A stretch of 64,000 nt of DNA from Ampullaceana balthica (lineage: Eukaryota > Mollusca > Gastropoda > Lymnaeidae): positions 1,070,729 through 1,134,728 of the forward strand of contig CALYLW010000121.1 in the NCBI GenBank assembly GCA_944989445.1. Reading direction: 5' to 3'. A model generated the notes under the pieces. That model was not told the origin of the DNA and did no database searches. It was given only the letters and a program-made list of their open reading frames with translations. Position numbers and translations under genes: made by a program. Positions 47,701 to 59,621 of this stretch are shown here, in pieces (position 1 is the first letter of the stretch; every line of letters starts with the position of its first letter).

Positions 47701-50700
47701 TTGGAACTCTGGAAGCTGAAGCTGTAATGTCTCTTGTTTTTGGACCATAATTTTGACTTGCCCACCACAGTTGAGCCTGTTGTTGAGGTGGCTCCCGAGA
47801 GGTTCATCTAGACAAAATAAAACAGTAAATTCTTTAAAGCCTATTTCCACAGTGTGTTGAAAATGACGTGCGATGTTTTCAAAAATAGAATGGTGATGAT
47901 GAATGAAATGAGGGATGCTGGTTAAAGGCAATGAAATTATCATCAAGGTCCATAGCTCAAACTATACTATATTCACTGCAGAATTTAAAAATAATCTGAA
48001 ATTTGAAACTCTGCTTCAAAAATGAATCTGAGAAAATACAAAGCCAGAAAAGACAATCTTTTACCTACTCACAGACTCTGCAACAATTGTGAAAACAGTC
48101 AATGAGCTTGAATTAAAGGATTCACATTTAAGTAAGATTTCTGATCGGATCAAATGAGATCTTGTTAGCTCAGCACAATTGCTTCATTGACCACAGACCC
48201 TCACAATAGCTAGATGTCACTCATAATATTTGTAAAGTGTCTAGCCATGTTTATGAGTTGTTGGAATACGTACATGTTTTGTCCTTTGTTGCCACAGATG
48301 GGAAATCTTGGATGGGCTCTTGTTTAATTTTCGGGACCTCCCTGGGGGCAACTGATAGGCTAGAAACATAGGTGGATTGTGAGGTAGTTGGCTGCAGCAC
48401 GATGGTCGTAATGCCATCAGGGCTGGTCTCAGTTGTTATGGTCAATGTTGGAGAAGGTGCCTTCCATCTCTCTGTTGATAAGTGACCGGATGAGGTGCCC
48501 AGTAAGGTCTCCAAGTCTGGGACATGACTGCGAGGAATGTTAGGCTCCGAGTGGGTCAAGGTGCTGGCCCCAAAGTGGGAATGCGAATTGTGTGAGGTTA
48601 ATCTTGGGACTGAGGGTTTAGATTCGGACGTCGCTGACAATGGTGACATACCGTGGCTTCTGGTATTCATCGAATTTCCTGTGAATATTAGTTGCTCTCC
48701 CGAGAAAAGCGCTTGCGCAGAGGAGCTTGCTCCGAGTGCCACAGACGTGGACAAACTGTTTGGGTTACTCTCATACATGGGCAGGCTCAGATCTTCCTCA
48801 TGCTTCATTGGCATATTGGCATCACTGCTGCTCTCCCCTGAGTCTTCTTCCACCTGTTGAGTTTAATTTAGTTTTAAAGTAGCTCCTTTTTAGGTCACTA
48901 GGCTAACAAATCAACCATATTTACCTACATCACATCATATTTAATTTTTATGAAAACTTCTCATTGAGAATTTCCCATGAAACTCTAATCTGTAAATAAT
49001 TTACATGTGGGTAGTTCGCTTGGATCAAGTTGTTTGTAAAACTTGTTTGCAAGGATTGTAACTGTACAATCTGATCTTATCTTATCTGTTTCAGACGCTC
49101 CTTCTATACAGAAGATTATTGCGTCCTACGCTTATCTATGGTTTGTGTTTAGTCCTGCATTCTTATTAGAGTTTTAAATGTTGATAAAGTGTTGGGTTTC
49201 CTGGTTTCTTCAGGCAACCCATTCCACGCCCGAATTCCGGACTGGAAGAACGAAAATTTGTATGAGTTTGTTCTTGCATACGGAATAAGAAAGGTGTTTT
49301 TATCCTTATGTCTATCTGAGGGTTGTATTAAGTTATCTTTGTGTTGTATTTCTAAATTATAGTTAATTGCTTTATGTATGATTACTACTTTACTCTTGGT
49401 TCTTCTATCCTCTAGTATTTCAAGGTTTAATGATTTAACTAATGGTGTTATTCTAGTTAGTTTTGAATATTCTCCAGTAATGAATCTGGCAGCTCTTTTT
49501 TGGATTTGTTCTAGTTTATCAATGTTTTCTTTGGTGGATGGGTCACATACAGAAGATGCATATTCTAGTACAGGTCTCACCAAAGTGAGATAGCATTTTA
49601 GTTTTATATCTTTATTACATTTGTAAAGGTTTCTTTTTATAAAGCCTAAGGTTTTGTTTAATTTTTTAATAACTTCATTGACATGGGGATTCCATGATAA
49701 CTTCTCATTTATTATGACTCCTAAGTATTTTGCATCTTTAGTTTGGGTTAGTTTTAAAATTAAAATAATTATCTTTTAAATATTTACCGGTGCAGATAAT
49801 GATTTTCTCTGAGCAATCTGCTTTCTCTTTTCTGAAAAAACAAACAAATAGACTTAACGTTAGAAGTGTATAAACTATAGAGTAAATAGATCCCTCTATA
49901 ATATTCTAAATAGTAAACAAAACAATAACAAAGAGTGCTAACTATTTAACTAACAAGACACTTCAGATAATTTTTTTCATGATTATATCAATGATGCACT
50001 GTTGCACTGAGAGATTGTTTTAATTACCATTGTCTTGAGAAATTGTCAACTCAATGTTGTACTTTTGCTGACAGATTGTCAACTCAATGTTGTACTTTTG
50101 CTGACAGATTGTCAACTCAATGTCATACTTTTGCTGACAGATTGTCAACTCACTTTGCACTGCTGGGTCGCCTCTTTAATGTTGTACTGTGTGACTGTGT
50201 GATTGTTTTAATTACCTATTTACTGAGGAATTGTTCACTGAGTGTTTTACTGAGATATCCTCTGTGTATTGTTACAATGAGGAACTGTTCTACTTACTGT
50301 TGTACTGTGGATGGTTTTGCTCTATAAACTGGAAAGTTCGTTTAGCTTTCTCTCCTTTCTTGTCCCCCTTCCCAGTCAGTTCAATGCAATCCTTGAGACT
50401 GTGCAATGCACACCTGAAGTTGCTTTTGTTGCTGGAATGGTTTCCAGGTGTCCTGGTCGTGATTTTGCCTTTTTGGGTGGACATAAGGGATCGACAACAA
50501 TTATTACACCACTGACATGCGCGGTCAACACAACCTTCACAAATAATTTCATCACCGATCTATTATCCCTTGTGCTATCAAATATTATTAACACCGATCT
50601 ATTATCCCCTGTGTTATCAAATATTATTAACACCGATCTATTATCCCCTGTGTTATCAAATATTATTAACACCGATCTACTATCCCCTGTGTTATCAAAT

Positions 50701-51863
50701 ATTATTAACACCGATCTACTATCCCCCGTGTTATCAAATATTATTAACACCGATCTACTATCCCCTGTGTTATCAAAGCATGTGAGAAAACTTTCTTTGT
50801 GGGGAGACGGAGATGTTTAAAAAAATATGTGGGTCCTTTAACCCACAGGAAAAAAAATAATTCTTTTAATACTTCTTAAAAACACAAACCAATGGTTGAG
50901 GTAAAAACTGGTCTGATTCATGAGCTAGAAAAATCTAATACCAAAGACTTTCATAAATTCAAGTGGCTGATGTTTAACAAATCAACAAACGAGATAGGAA
51001 CGTTTGAAGGAGACAAGACAAAGATGTTTGTCTCTTCTACGTGGTGTCAGCTATTCAGGTAGAAATAAAGTGTTTGGGGTTTGTAACAGAAAATCATCTA
51101 AACCCCACAGTTGCTCACTGGAAAAAAATCTATGCTACTATTAATCCCCTTACCCCCCTGTGTATTGGCCCCCGCCCCCCCCTACACGGACTAGTTACCT
51201 GTGTGCTGCCCCCCCACACGGACAAACTAGTTACCTGTGTGCTGGGCCCCCACCCCCCCACACGGACAGGGCTAATTACCTGTGTGCTGGGTCCCCACCC
51301 CCCCACACGGACGGGACTAGTTACCTGTGTGCTGGGCCCCACCCCCCACACGGACGGGCTAGTTACCTGTGTGCTGGGCCCCACCCCCCACACGGACGGG
51401 CTAGTTACCTGTGTGCTGGGCCCCACCCCCCACACGGACGGGCTAGTTACCTGTGTGCTGGGCCCCACCCCCCACACGGACGGGCTAGTTACCTGTGTGC
51501 TGGGCCCCACCCCCCCACACGGACGGGCTAGTTACCTGTGTGCTGGGCCCCACCCCCCACACGGACGGGCTAGTTACCTGTGTGCTGTGCCCACTTGGAG
51601 AAGACGTCACCATGCACGGACTGGTCAAACCCGTGGCTGGACGCGTGGCGCCACTCGATGGTGAAGATGTTTTTGGACTTGTCCTTCCAGGACAGCCCCT
51701 GGCACGACCCCTTGTCCAGGAGGTCCTCCAGCCACGCCCTCATACGCATGCGGCTGCCGGGACGCTTCTTGGACTTGCTGGTGGCGCTGCTAGTCGAGCT
51801 GTACCTGAGAGTTGGGGGCATCACGACACTCTTCCGAGAACGTCTGCAAGACCTGTCCAACAT
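44728..51863 (-). CDS. interferon regulatory factor-like transcription factor, 11 coding exons
   Basis: Exons in transcript order: 51578-51863, 50298-50468, 49788-49831, 48274-48853, 47689-47807, 47064-47130, 46820-46848, 46449-46503, 46065-46162, 45306-45360 and 44728-44816. Lengths keep phase throughout, about 530 codons. Exon 1 carries the IRF DNA-binding domain: RMRAWLEDLL, GLSWKDKSKNIFTIEWRHAS, FSKWAQHTG. Exon 2 carries NFRCALHSLKD. Four of the five domain tryptophans are visible; the one normally before NFRC reads Asn, and the exon 2 acceptor is weak, so that join is uncertain. Exon 4 is Ser/Thr-rich with a sumoylation-like IKQEP near its end. No IRF-association domain was recognised, so an IRF1/2-like type is likelier. 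Exon 10 contains TAA after AYFMG, yet the same frame continues sensibly (LRSWKDILNQ) into exon 11 (TALEAMLRNTPHFRNTYNKI). It is thus either an early stop, a variant or an assembly error. Exon 1 begins directly after an acceptor with ATG; noncoding 5' exons are probable. Confidence 0.85.
49073..49755 (-). mobile_element. 5'-truncated CR1/L2-like LINE copy in an IRF intron
   Basis: A long clean frame (LVRPVLEYASSVCDPSTKEN to SLIRMQD-type end, 49149-49583) plus the 3' UTR and GATAA tail. It lies between IRF exons 3 and 4, with its truncated 5' edge only about 33 bp from the exon 3 donor, and in the same orientation as the gene. Confidence 0.88.
50040..50160. repeat. 32-bp minisatellite
   Basis: Almost four copies of TTGTCAACTCAATGTTGTAC plus CTTTTGCTGACAGA. 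It lies in IRF intron 2. Confidence 0.85.
50556..50776. repeat. 39-bp minisatellite
   Basis: Between five and six copies of a 39-bp unit (TATCAAATATTATTAACACC then GATCTATTATCCCCTGTGT). The unit length is divisible by three, which creates long repetitive open frames in several frames. It lies in IRF intron 1. Confidence 0.9.
51190..51577. repeat. ~42-bp minisatellite built from a splice-donor sequence
   Basis: Nine copies of a 37-44-bp unit (CTAGTTACCTGTGTGCTGGG, then C-rich, then CACACGGACGGG). Each contains, on the minus strand, GCACACAG|GTAACTAG, the same 16 bases as the real 5' splice site ending IRF exon 1 at 51578. Confidence 0.9.
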
Positions 51864-52519
51864 CTGAAACAAGGGAGGCAACATTTAAACATAATGATTG
51901 TTGTGTCCAACACCTGAAACAAGGGAGGCAACATGCACACATGATTGCTGTGTCTACAGCTAACAGTCAGCTAACTGTCTGGAAATTACCGTGTAACAAA
52001 CGATGACTACATTTTTAATGTCGTTCAGAGATTATTTATATCGCTTCTTGCAAAGAGTTTTGATATTCAAGCCCCTGCACTGAAATATAGAAAATACCAG
52101 GACATAGAGAAAGATATGTTTCATGACTATTTATTTGGGGTCAAATCCCAGCTTCCAAAAAATGAAATAACATTCAAGGAGAAATGTAATTTAAGGGTGT
52201 TTTATAAACATTAATTCATGTCCCCCCTTCAAATTCCAGGACATACGAGACTTTAAGAGGCCGTAGAAACCGTATGTGTTAAAGGGTTCGGCACACAAAA
52301 CACTGCGCTAATCGTTTCCGTATCGTAAAAAATTGTTTTATGAATAAGATGGATGGCTTCTTTCATGTTTAAAAAAAGGGAAATAACCTTCGAGGTTAAT
52401 GAAATGAGTTTCAGGCCTATGTCGCAACTTCTTTTAAAGAACTAGAATAAAAATAAAAGCAACTAACAAGTTTTGTGCTGGAGTCGAGGCTGTGGTTGGA
52501 GTTGGATGTGTGTTTTTGG
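51864..52519. other. IRF upstream flank, no gene seen
   Basis: A duplicated segment (AACAAGGGAGGCAACAT with its surroundings) occurs at about 51866-51894 and 51915-51934 just before exon 1. Otherwise no feature was recognised. Confidence 0.45.
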
Positions 52520-52785
52520 TAGGGGTGTACCGGATTCAAATTTTGAAATCCGACAGGAGCCGGATTCGGCCGGATTTAAGAAGTGAAATCGGGCCAGAGC
52601 AGAAGCCAGAGTCAGGTTTTAAAAAATGACCGGATTCCGGATTTCCGGAGCTATTATAATTATATTATATATATTTTATCGCAAAATCGGCCAGCCGGAT
52701 TTAAGAAGTAAACTTCTGCCGGAGCCGGATTTGTAAAAATGGCCGGATTCCGGATTTGCCGGAGCCGAAATCCGGTACAGCCCTA
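52520..52785. mobile_element. non-autonomous hAT-type element
   Basis: TAGGGGTGTACCGGAT and ATCCGGTACAGCCCTA ends, flanked by GTTTTTGG and GTTCTTGG (7/8). The interior is rich in GCCGGATT motifs. Confidence 0.75.
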
Positions 52786-52914
52786 GTTCTTGGATGTAGG
52801 AAGGTCTTGACTTAAAGGCAAGGTCCAAGTGAAGGACAAGCAAGTAAATGGTTAATGTTAATCTTATTTTAGTGTCCATGGCGGCTAGGGATGGAGCACA
52901 TTTTTTGGGACACA

Positions 52915-53052
52915 ATGTCAGATGAAATAAAGGACAAGATGCTGGACAAGATGTTGAATGCGATTATTGACAAAATGTTGGATGTTTTAATGGAAAAGAT
53001 GATTGACACGATCGTCGAAATTTTAAAAAAAAACATGTTAAATTTCTGTTAG
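52915..53052 (+). other. 45-codon repetitive frame, function unknown
   Basis: The frame MSDEIKDKMLDKMLNAIIDK continues with further (D/E)KM(L/I)-type units and ends NFC. The repeats come from GACAAGATG(C/T)TG-like DNA units and would form an amphipathic helix. No family recognised; it may be only a decayed microsatellite. Confidence 0.25.
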
Positions 53053-53222
53053 AAAACGTTGGGAACTGCACAATTCATTTGAAAAGACTGACGACCTGAG
53101 ACTAAATGCAACAATAACATTAATTTGAAAGATACTTTTTAAAATCATAGATTTTATTTGAGACGTGTGCTAAAAGTTAACAATAAGTTTTAAATACTTT
53201 TAAATTCAAAGAAAAAAAAATG

Positions 53223-53306
53223 CAATTCAAGAGTCTATCCAATTCAAGAGTCTATCCAATTCAAGAGTCTATCCAATTCAAGATTCTATACAATTCAAGA
53301 GTCTAT
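53223..53306. repeat. 17-bp tandem repeat
   Basis: Five copies of CAATTCAAGAGTCTATC, the fourth with two substitutions. Confidence 0.9.
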
Positions 53307-54379
53307 CTGTAAGAAATAATCCTTGAAACCTAACTGAATTAGCTTGTCCTAAAAATTTTTTTTCCAGCAACGCATTAAAAAAAAATCTCAGGTAAATCTA
53401 ACTTAAATTCTTGGGAAATATATTTCGAGCTTTTATTAAACACTGCGTTGCCGTCACGAATAAAAAAAGTCGATGCCACTGCCCATTAGAAACAAAAACA
53501 AAACAGGATTGGTAATAGATTGTTTTATTACACAAGAGCGAGGCAAATATTGTTAGGCCTAAGTGTTCCATTTCACAGTCGGTATCTTTAGGCACTCTTG
53601 CCATCTGAGTTTATAGGATTGCTGTGATGCCCTGGTACATTCATCTCTGTGTACACACATGTTGAAAGAGCCAAAACTTGTGCATAAGTATTTGTCTGAA
53701 ACTGAGTTTTTTTTTCACTTTGACTTTGCTGTTTTTTAAATAAAAATGTCCATCAATCTACAAAGAATATGTTAATGTACATCTACGAAGCAAGCCGTAT
53801 TTGTGGCAGTAATTATGTGACTGTTTCCGAGTATATACATGTACAGGTAATCACAAGAAATACGAGAAATATCAACAAAGAAGATAAACACAATAATTTG
53901 CCAGCATATTTACAAGTACTAGTTGGTGCCTGATTAAGCAGATGAGGAATCTTCACCTCACGATTCTCACTTAAATGTTTTTATATTTAGTTTTCTGATC
54001 ATCCAGTTTCACATAATAATATAAATTGTCATGTTAAAGACCGTCGCTTTAGGATTTCTCGACAGAGTTATCGTCATGATGGCTTTGATTGTACAAGCGG
54101 CATTGAGCTCTAGACTGGAGCAAAGGGATTCAGATGATTTAACACAAGTTTTGGTCGATGACCAGAGCCAGAAGAAGAGGCTGCTTTTGAAAGAAAAAAG
54201 AACCTTGTCTATATTTGATACATCCTCTCATATTCTGGAAGCTTGAAATTAAGCTTTGGCTAACACTGGCGAAACCTGCTCCATCTGCTGAGCAGTGCCA
54301 ACATTGTCTGAGCGTAGGACTCACTTGCCGCCCTAACAACTATGTCTATCGCGGGGCACGAAGTCAACAAATGCACGCT

Positions 54380-54468
54380 CAGTGACGTAGCGAGGGGGGC
54401 AATGGGGGAAAATGCCCCGGGCGGCACCTTTTTAAGGTCCGCCATACTAAAAAGTTTGAGAAGCACTG
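54380..54468. mobile_element. joined hAT-type ends, fragmentary
   Basis: CAGTGACGTAGCGAGG at the left and TTTGAGAAGCACTG at the right are typical hAT termini but of different families (the right one matches 39268-40716). No duplicated flank. Confidence 0.35.
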
Positions 54469-55404
54469 GTCTAGTCTGTTAAAGTAAGAGTTGGGGCAGT
54501 GCTCCGTTCTCATTCGAATCATGAAAAGCGCTGGTGTTTATGTCTATCAACTTTATGTATTCCGATAGAGAAAATGCAAATACTAACATTGTTTGGAGGA
54601 ATTGGGTTTTCGAAGTATATTTAATGTTCTATTTTCCAGGGAAAGTCTGCATTACGTATGTTACAAATATAAATTATAAAGGTTTAGAATGTATAATAAA
54701 GCTACTGAGAACTTGTCTATCGATGCTTCAATAGGAGCGTAGAGGCCTCGAATTTATACTTTTTAATAAATAACCCGGTGTCCTCATTTCCATTTTATGA
54801 GTACTGGTAAATAAAAAAAGGGAAGCTGTTTCCTACGGTAGAGTCTTCTTTTTTGTGTGTGGAGAAGTAGATAAAAGTTTTCTTTGTTATTAGAAGTATG
54901 AAGCTATCTTTGTTCTTTTCAACTTTCGTACCGCAAATCTTCCGGGTGATGTTAACTTCAAGGAAGGCGTAATTGCCACGAGCTAATATTTGCTGTCAAA
55001 TAGTGTTATATATAGTTAAATATTGTTAAATATTGTTATATATAGTTATATAGTTATATATTGTTACATTCGTTCTGTTAAAATATTAAGTCACACCGTG
55101 CAACTTACTACGTCTGTAGTATTTCATATCAACCAAAAAAGATCTTTTCATATTTATCGACAGATACAATAGATCAATTAAAAAGAAAGCTGCACGTTTA
55201 AGCATTCCTGAAAAATATTCAAAATTGCAAAGTGTACCGCCATTAGTTAAATCATTAAACCTAGAAACACTGGACGATACAAGGACAAAGAGCAAAGTAG
55301 TAAATATACCTGACGTGCTAATAACTCTGGCAAATACAGCGGTGACAAAAGCAATTGCCCAGTCGAGCAACAGCACGACAAAACCTTGAAGACAGTAGAG
55401 GCTT

Positions 55405-55680
55405 ATGGCGACTGCGTCATTAAAGTCTTCACGGACGGCTCGTGTTTCAAGGACGGAAGGAGTGGATACGGCGTGCAAATCGATTACCTCCAGCCTGGGC
55501 CGGATACAGGGCTGGATAGCGTCGGGATGTCTGGACCATGTGGAACCGCATCTTAAAGCCACGACGCTGAGCTGAAAGCAATCCACAGGGGTTTGAAAGA
55601 GGCGCGCCGACCCCTAGCAAAGATACATGTCTTTTCAGTCCTATTTGTCTTCACCGACTCTAGCCTTCCACTTGGGGCAA
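55405..55680 (+). pseudogene. retrotransposon RNase H fragment
   Basis: One frame reads VIKVFTDGSCFKDGRSGYGV, then after a stop DAELKAIHRGLKEA, then FVFTDSS. These are the RNase H catalytic Asp, Glu and Asp in the right order and spacing. It probably comes from an I-clade-type non-LTR element. At least one stop breaks it. Confidence 0.65.
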
Positions 55681-56399
55681 AGACGCCAAGTATCATTCTG
55701 GAGACAGTGGGTTGCATCCTGGCACTTGGCGACAGTGAAGTCCAACGGTTTATTACTGGACACGTCGAGGGGCCGCAGCTTGACGGGGCCGATTTATTGG
55801 TGTGGTTGCGTGAAGCTCAGCCCCAACGCGATCGTACGATGACCCACTTGTGTGTGTGTGTGTGTGCAGAACGAGACTTAAGGACCGTCTCTGAGACAAA
55901 TGGCTCCAGGGTTGGGCATCTTGAGATACGGCCAGAAAAGTTTACCAGTTTATGTTCGCGGCCAAACAATAACGATCCCTGGTGGAAACTATACCTCTTA
56001 AAGAGCGGACACAAATCAGCCAGTTGAGGACTGAGCACAGTCCCACACGCAGTTACTTTGGATGGGTTTGACACGAGAAGGGATACCGGCTGGCGAGTGT
56101 GTGGTGACACCGAGGGGGAAAGTTGAGCGCTGGTTGGGGGGATAAGGGCGGGCAGTTTCGACAGCTGTGTAGAGATATCTGTAAGGTGATGTAAGGTGAT
56201 GGCCCGGTAGATGAGGCTTGCCGGTAAAACAATGAGCTGAGTCATAAGAGCTGGAAATACCTCGACCCCAAAAGAGAATGTCACATATTTAGAAATAACA
56301 CTGATTTGGAAATACAACACCAAACATAATCTAATGCAACACTCAGATTGACATAGAAAAATCAACAACAAACTTTACTTGTCCCGTATGCGAGAACAA

Positions 56400-56598
56400 T
56401 AGCGGCTGGATAGCGAAGTCAGTAGTGCGCTCGCCTCACAAGCTGAGGTGCCACATTATAAAGATTGATATATGACTATCGCTAAGAAGTCCTCCGCTGA
56501 CTTGGAGAGGAAATCGGCGCCGCCAAGTCTACCAAGCCCCGAGAAAATTCTAACGGAAACATTAGAACCCCCTACGACCACGAGGTTATGGGACACAC
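56400..56598. mobile_element. retroposed insert with 13-bp target duplication
   Basis: TATGCGAGAACAA occurs at 56387-56399 and 56599-56611, bracketing 199 bp inside a LINE copy. The start contains GCGCTCGCCTCACAAGC, reminiscent of a tRNA anticodon arm, so a SINE is possible. Confidence 0.55.
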
Positions 56599-56761
56599 TA
56601 TGCGAGAACAAACACATGCAAAGTTCTTCTTCCCGTCTGAAATTCGGGCGTGGAATGGGTACAAAACAAGGAAAACCAACATATACAACTCTAATAAAAT
56701 TGCAGGTCTAGACATGAACAATGGATAAACGTATGACGCAATAATCTGATAAGATAGTCAT

Positions 56762-57384
56762 TCTTCCGTTGCGTCTAAGACATTCGACAGTCAACTCCTC
56801 CCCAGATCCACATAATCCACCCGTAACACACTCAATCCACCGGCGATGTGGTCTTCCACTGGTCTCAATACCAGTGACCCCGCCATTGTAAAACTTACTG
56901 TGCCAGGTGATCCAAACAATTTGAGCGATAAACAAAATGCTTGTTTGGGCTTAGCCCGACAACAACCTGAGCTGGCACCAAACACGTATTTACCTGTTAT
57001 CATTGTTTTTACAACGCAGCTGTTCGCTTTAAGCACCGCGCCGGTGAACATTTCTGTTGTTTCGATAGCCCGGGTTTGTCACTGGTAATTAACGGCTGAA
57101 ACATAAAGTTTTCACTGACCTTACTTTGTTCTATTAATTGTCTCTATTCTCGTGTGTCATTAGGGTCGGGTTGATTTGGTCGTTGGCCGACTTAGCCAGC
57201 TGTACTATCCGAATACCCCCGTTTACCGCCATCGGTATTTAAACCTGCCCAGGAATTATAAACTCCCATAAGCTTTGACGGACCAGCAGACCACTGATAA
57301 TTGAACTAAACTGGACCATACTTTCGATTAGTTTCATTCTCTTAAGTTTTTAGGTAAACTCCATAATATCATCTTTGAAATTAC
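56762..57384. other. unidentified sequence between LINE copies
   Basis: GC content is higher than the surroundings and there are 75-86-codon open frames on both strands, none with a motif I recognise. Perhaps a diverged repeat. Confidence 0.3.
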
Positions 57385-58219
57385 TGGTATTAAAATGAAA
57401 ATCTTTACAAAAAGACTTAGATGAATTGATAAAATGGGAAACTAACTGGAGTATGTCTTTCCACCCAGAAAAGTGTCAACTGTTAAGAGTAACAAAGAAA
57501 AAGAAACAAATAAACTCAAAATATTACATTCACGGAAAAGAACTGACCCAAACTAAAGATGCAAAATACTTAGGAGTCTTAATAAATGAGAAACTATCAT
57601 GGAATCCCCATGTCAATGAAGTTATTAAAAAATCAAACAAAACCTTAGGCTTTATAAAAAGAATCTTTAACAAATGTAATAGAGATATAAAACTAAAATG
57701 CTACCTCACTTTGGTGAGACCTGTACTAGAATATGCATCTTCTGTATGGGAACCATCCACCAAAGAAAACATTGATAAACTAGAACAAATTCAAAAAAGA
57801 GCTGCCAGATTCATTACTGGAGAATATTCGAAACTGACAAGAATAACACCATTAGTTAAATCATTAAACCTTGAAACACTAGAGGATAGAAGAACCAAGA
57901 GTAAAGTAGTAATCATACATAAAGCAATTAACGCTAATTTAGAAATACAACACAAAGATAACTTAATACAACCCTCAGATAGACATAAGGATAAAAACAC
58001 CTTTCTTATTCCGTATGCAAGAACAAACACATACAAGTTTTCCTTCTTCCCGTCCGGAATTCGGGCGTGGAATGGGTTGCCTGAAGAATCCAGGAAAATC
58101 AACACTTTATCAACATTTAAATCTCTAATAAAAATGCAGGACTAAACACAAACCATAGATAAGCGTAGGACGCAATAATCTTCTGTATAGAAGGAGCGTC
58201 TGTAAACAGATAAGATAAG
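57385..58219 (+). mobile_element. 5'-truncated CR1/L2-like LINE, best-preserved copy
   Basis: The open frame at 57426-58145 (239 codons, continuing upstream as LQKDLDELIKWE) encodes the RT thumb and C-terminal region: FHPEKCQLLRV, DAKYLGVLINEKLSW, LVRPVLEYASSVW, QKRAARFITGEYSK, and a closing RAWNGLPEE segment. A stem-loop (GACGC..GCGTC enclosing CTTCT..AGAAG) and a GATAA-repeat tail end the element. No poly(A). The clade is inferred from the protein and the microsatellite tail. Confidence 0.9.
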
Positions 58220-59621
58220 AGAACTCTACTTACAATTGTAAACAATAAATGTTAAGAATTCAAGTGATAGCCAAGTATGCAGGACTCGGGGAGTAAAATC
58301 TCCGCCTAACCTTTAGGCTTCAAGCTGCCCATTTAATGCTGACTCGTATGTAAAAAAAAGGGGGGGGGGCGGAACGTTATTTGTCGCGCCCAAACAAGAC
58401 GAGTCTCTTCCTTCAACTGAAAATGCTGCCGCTAAATATTAATTTTAAAAAAGTCCTTATCATACTTTGAGGCTTTGGGGGGGGGGTAACAATGGCAACC
58501 AGAAATAACCCACGAAACTATGGGGGCGGCGATGCGTGAACTTCCCGTCTGCTGATATTACTTGACAAAATGTGCTTTCAGGTTTATGAATTTTACGGGA
58601 TCTCATTTGCACCACTGCAAAGTTTTATCAAGCCCACGAACTTATCATTTTGTAAGTGTCTCAACCAAAAACACATCACGTAATTCTTACATCAACAATT
58701 TTTAAATTACCGTATACAGCAGCAAAATGAAAGATTAAGATTTTGTTATCAGATTAAGCACAAAAAGTATTTCAAGCCGCATTTGGGTTATTCAGTGTGT
58801 TTGTTCCAGTGTATGTCAGTCTCGGAGTGATTGTAGGTCTATACTGGATCTTCAAATGTCTGTTAGTGTTTGTTTATTTTTTTAAGATAGATTCTGGTTT
58901 TGGATACAGCTGGCAACGCTAAATACAATGGAATAATGCATCGCGATTTTATTATTGAACACTTGAAGGTTATAATGATAACATTACTCCTATACAATCA
59001 CCAAACTTAACTGAAAGATAAAACAGACTGCATCAAGAAGAGGATGGGACGGGTGTTCATACATGGTGGCCAAAGTGAGGCCTACGACGTTACATGATTA
59101 AAAAGTGAACAATAAAAAAAACCCGTAAAAAACCAAGTTTTTGACTATAAATCCTTTATGTACGAGAAGTAATTAAAAGAATGTTCATTATAATACGCAG
59201 CGCCAGACCATCCAGAAATACAAAATTGCAGTTGTGTCGTAAAACATGTTTAATATAATGCGCACCGATCAGGAATATGTTTATAAAAAGAGCTGTCAAT
59301 AAAATACGCACCTTATTGCGCGACAGAAAGGTTGTTCAATATAATACGCACCGCGACGCTCTATCTCAAAAAATAGCATGATACATAGGAATAAATAAAA
59401 TAATCTAAAAAATCAATAATTTAATTACGGTACATGCGATCGATCTGAAATTTTAATACATTGTTTTTATCATCGGTACAAAACTGCCTGCAAAATTTCA
59501 GCTCGCTATCTTGCGAGCAAGTGGGTTAAAAATCGATCAAAAGTTTTGGCGACAAGCAAGCAAGCAAGGTCGGCAGCAGACACCACGAGTTAATATAAAG
59601 GATTTAAAAAAAAGGGCAGAA
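58220..59621. other. intergenic, no gene seen
   Basis: Two G-runs (about 58360 and 58480) and a loose repeat AATATAATACGCACCG at 59190-59350. No recognisable coding or RNA feature. Confidence 0.5.

Larger units (their letters stand above)
55132..56760 (+). mobile_element. old LINE copy interrupted by two insertions
   Basis: Diverged LINE C-terminal sequence appears in three parts: 55132-55310, about 56285-56399 and 56612-56760 (ending near ATAATCTGATAAGATAG). The first gap holds an RNase H fragment and the second a 199-bp insert with a 13-bp target duplication. All frames are broken. Confidence 0.65.

Noticed and set aside
50311..50820. 169-codon plus-strand frame with repeated NIINTDLLSPVLS-type units
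   Set aside because: The repeat is the translation of a 39-bp minisatellite in an IRF intron. Several frames on both strands are open for the same reason.
51041..51917. Long proline-rich frames on both strands (up to 207 codons)
   Set aside because: They arise from the ~42-bp minisatellite and from the antisense of IRF exon 1.
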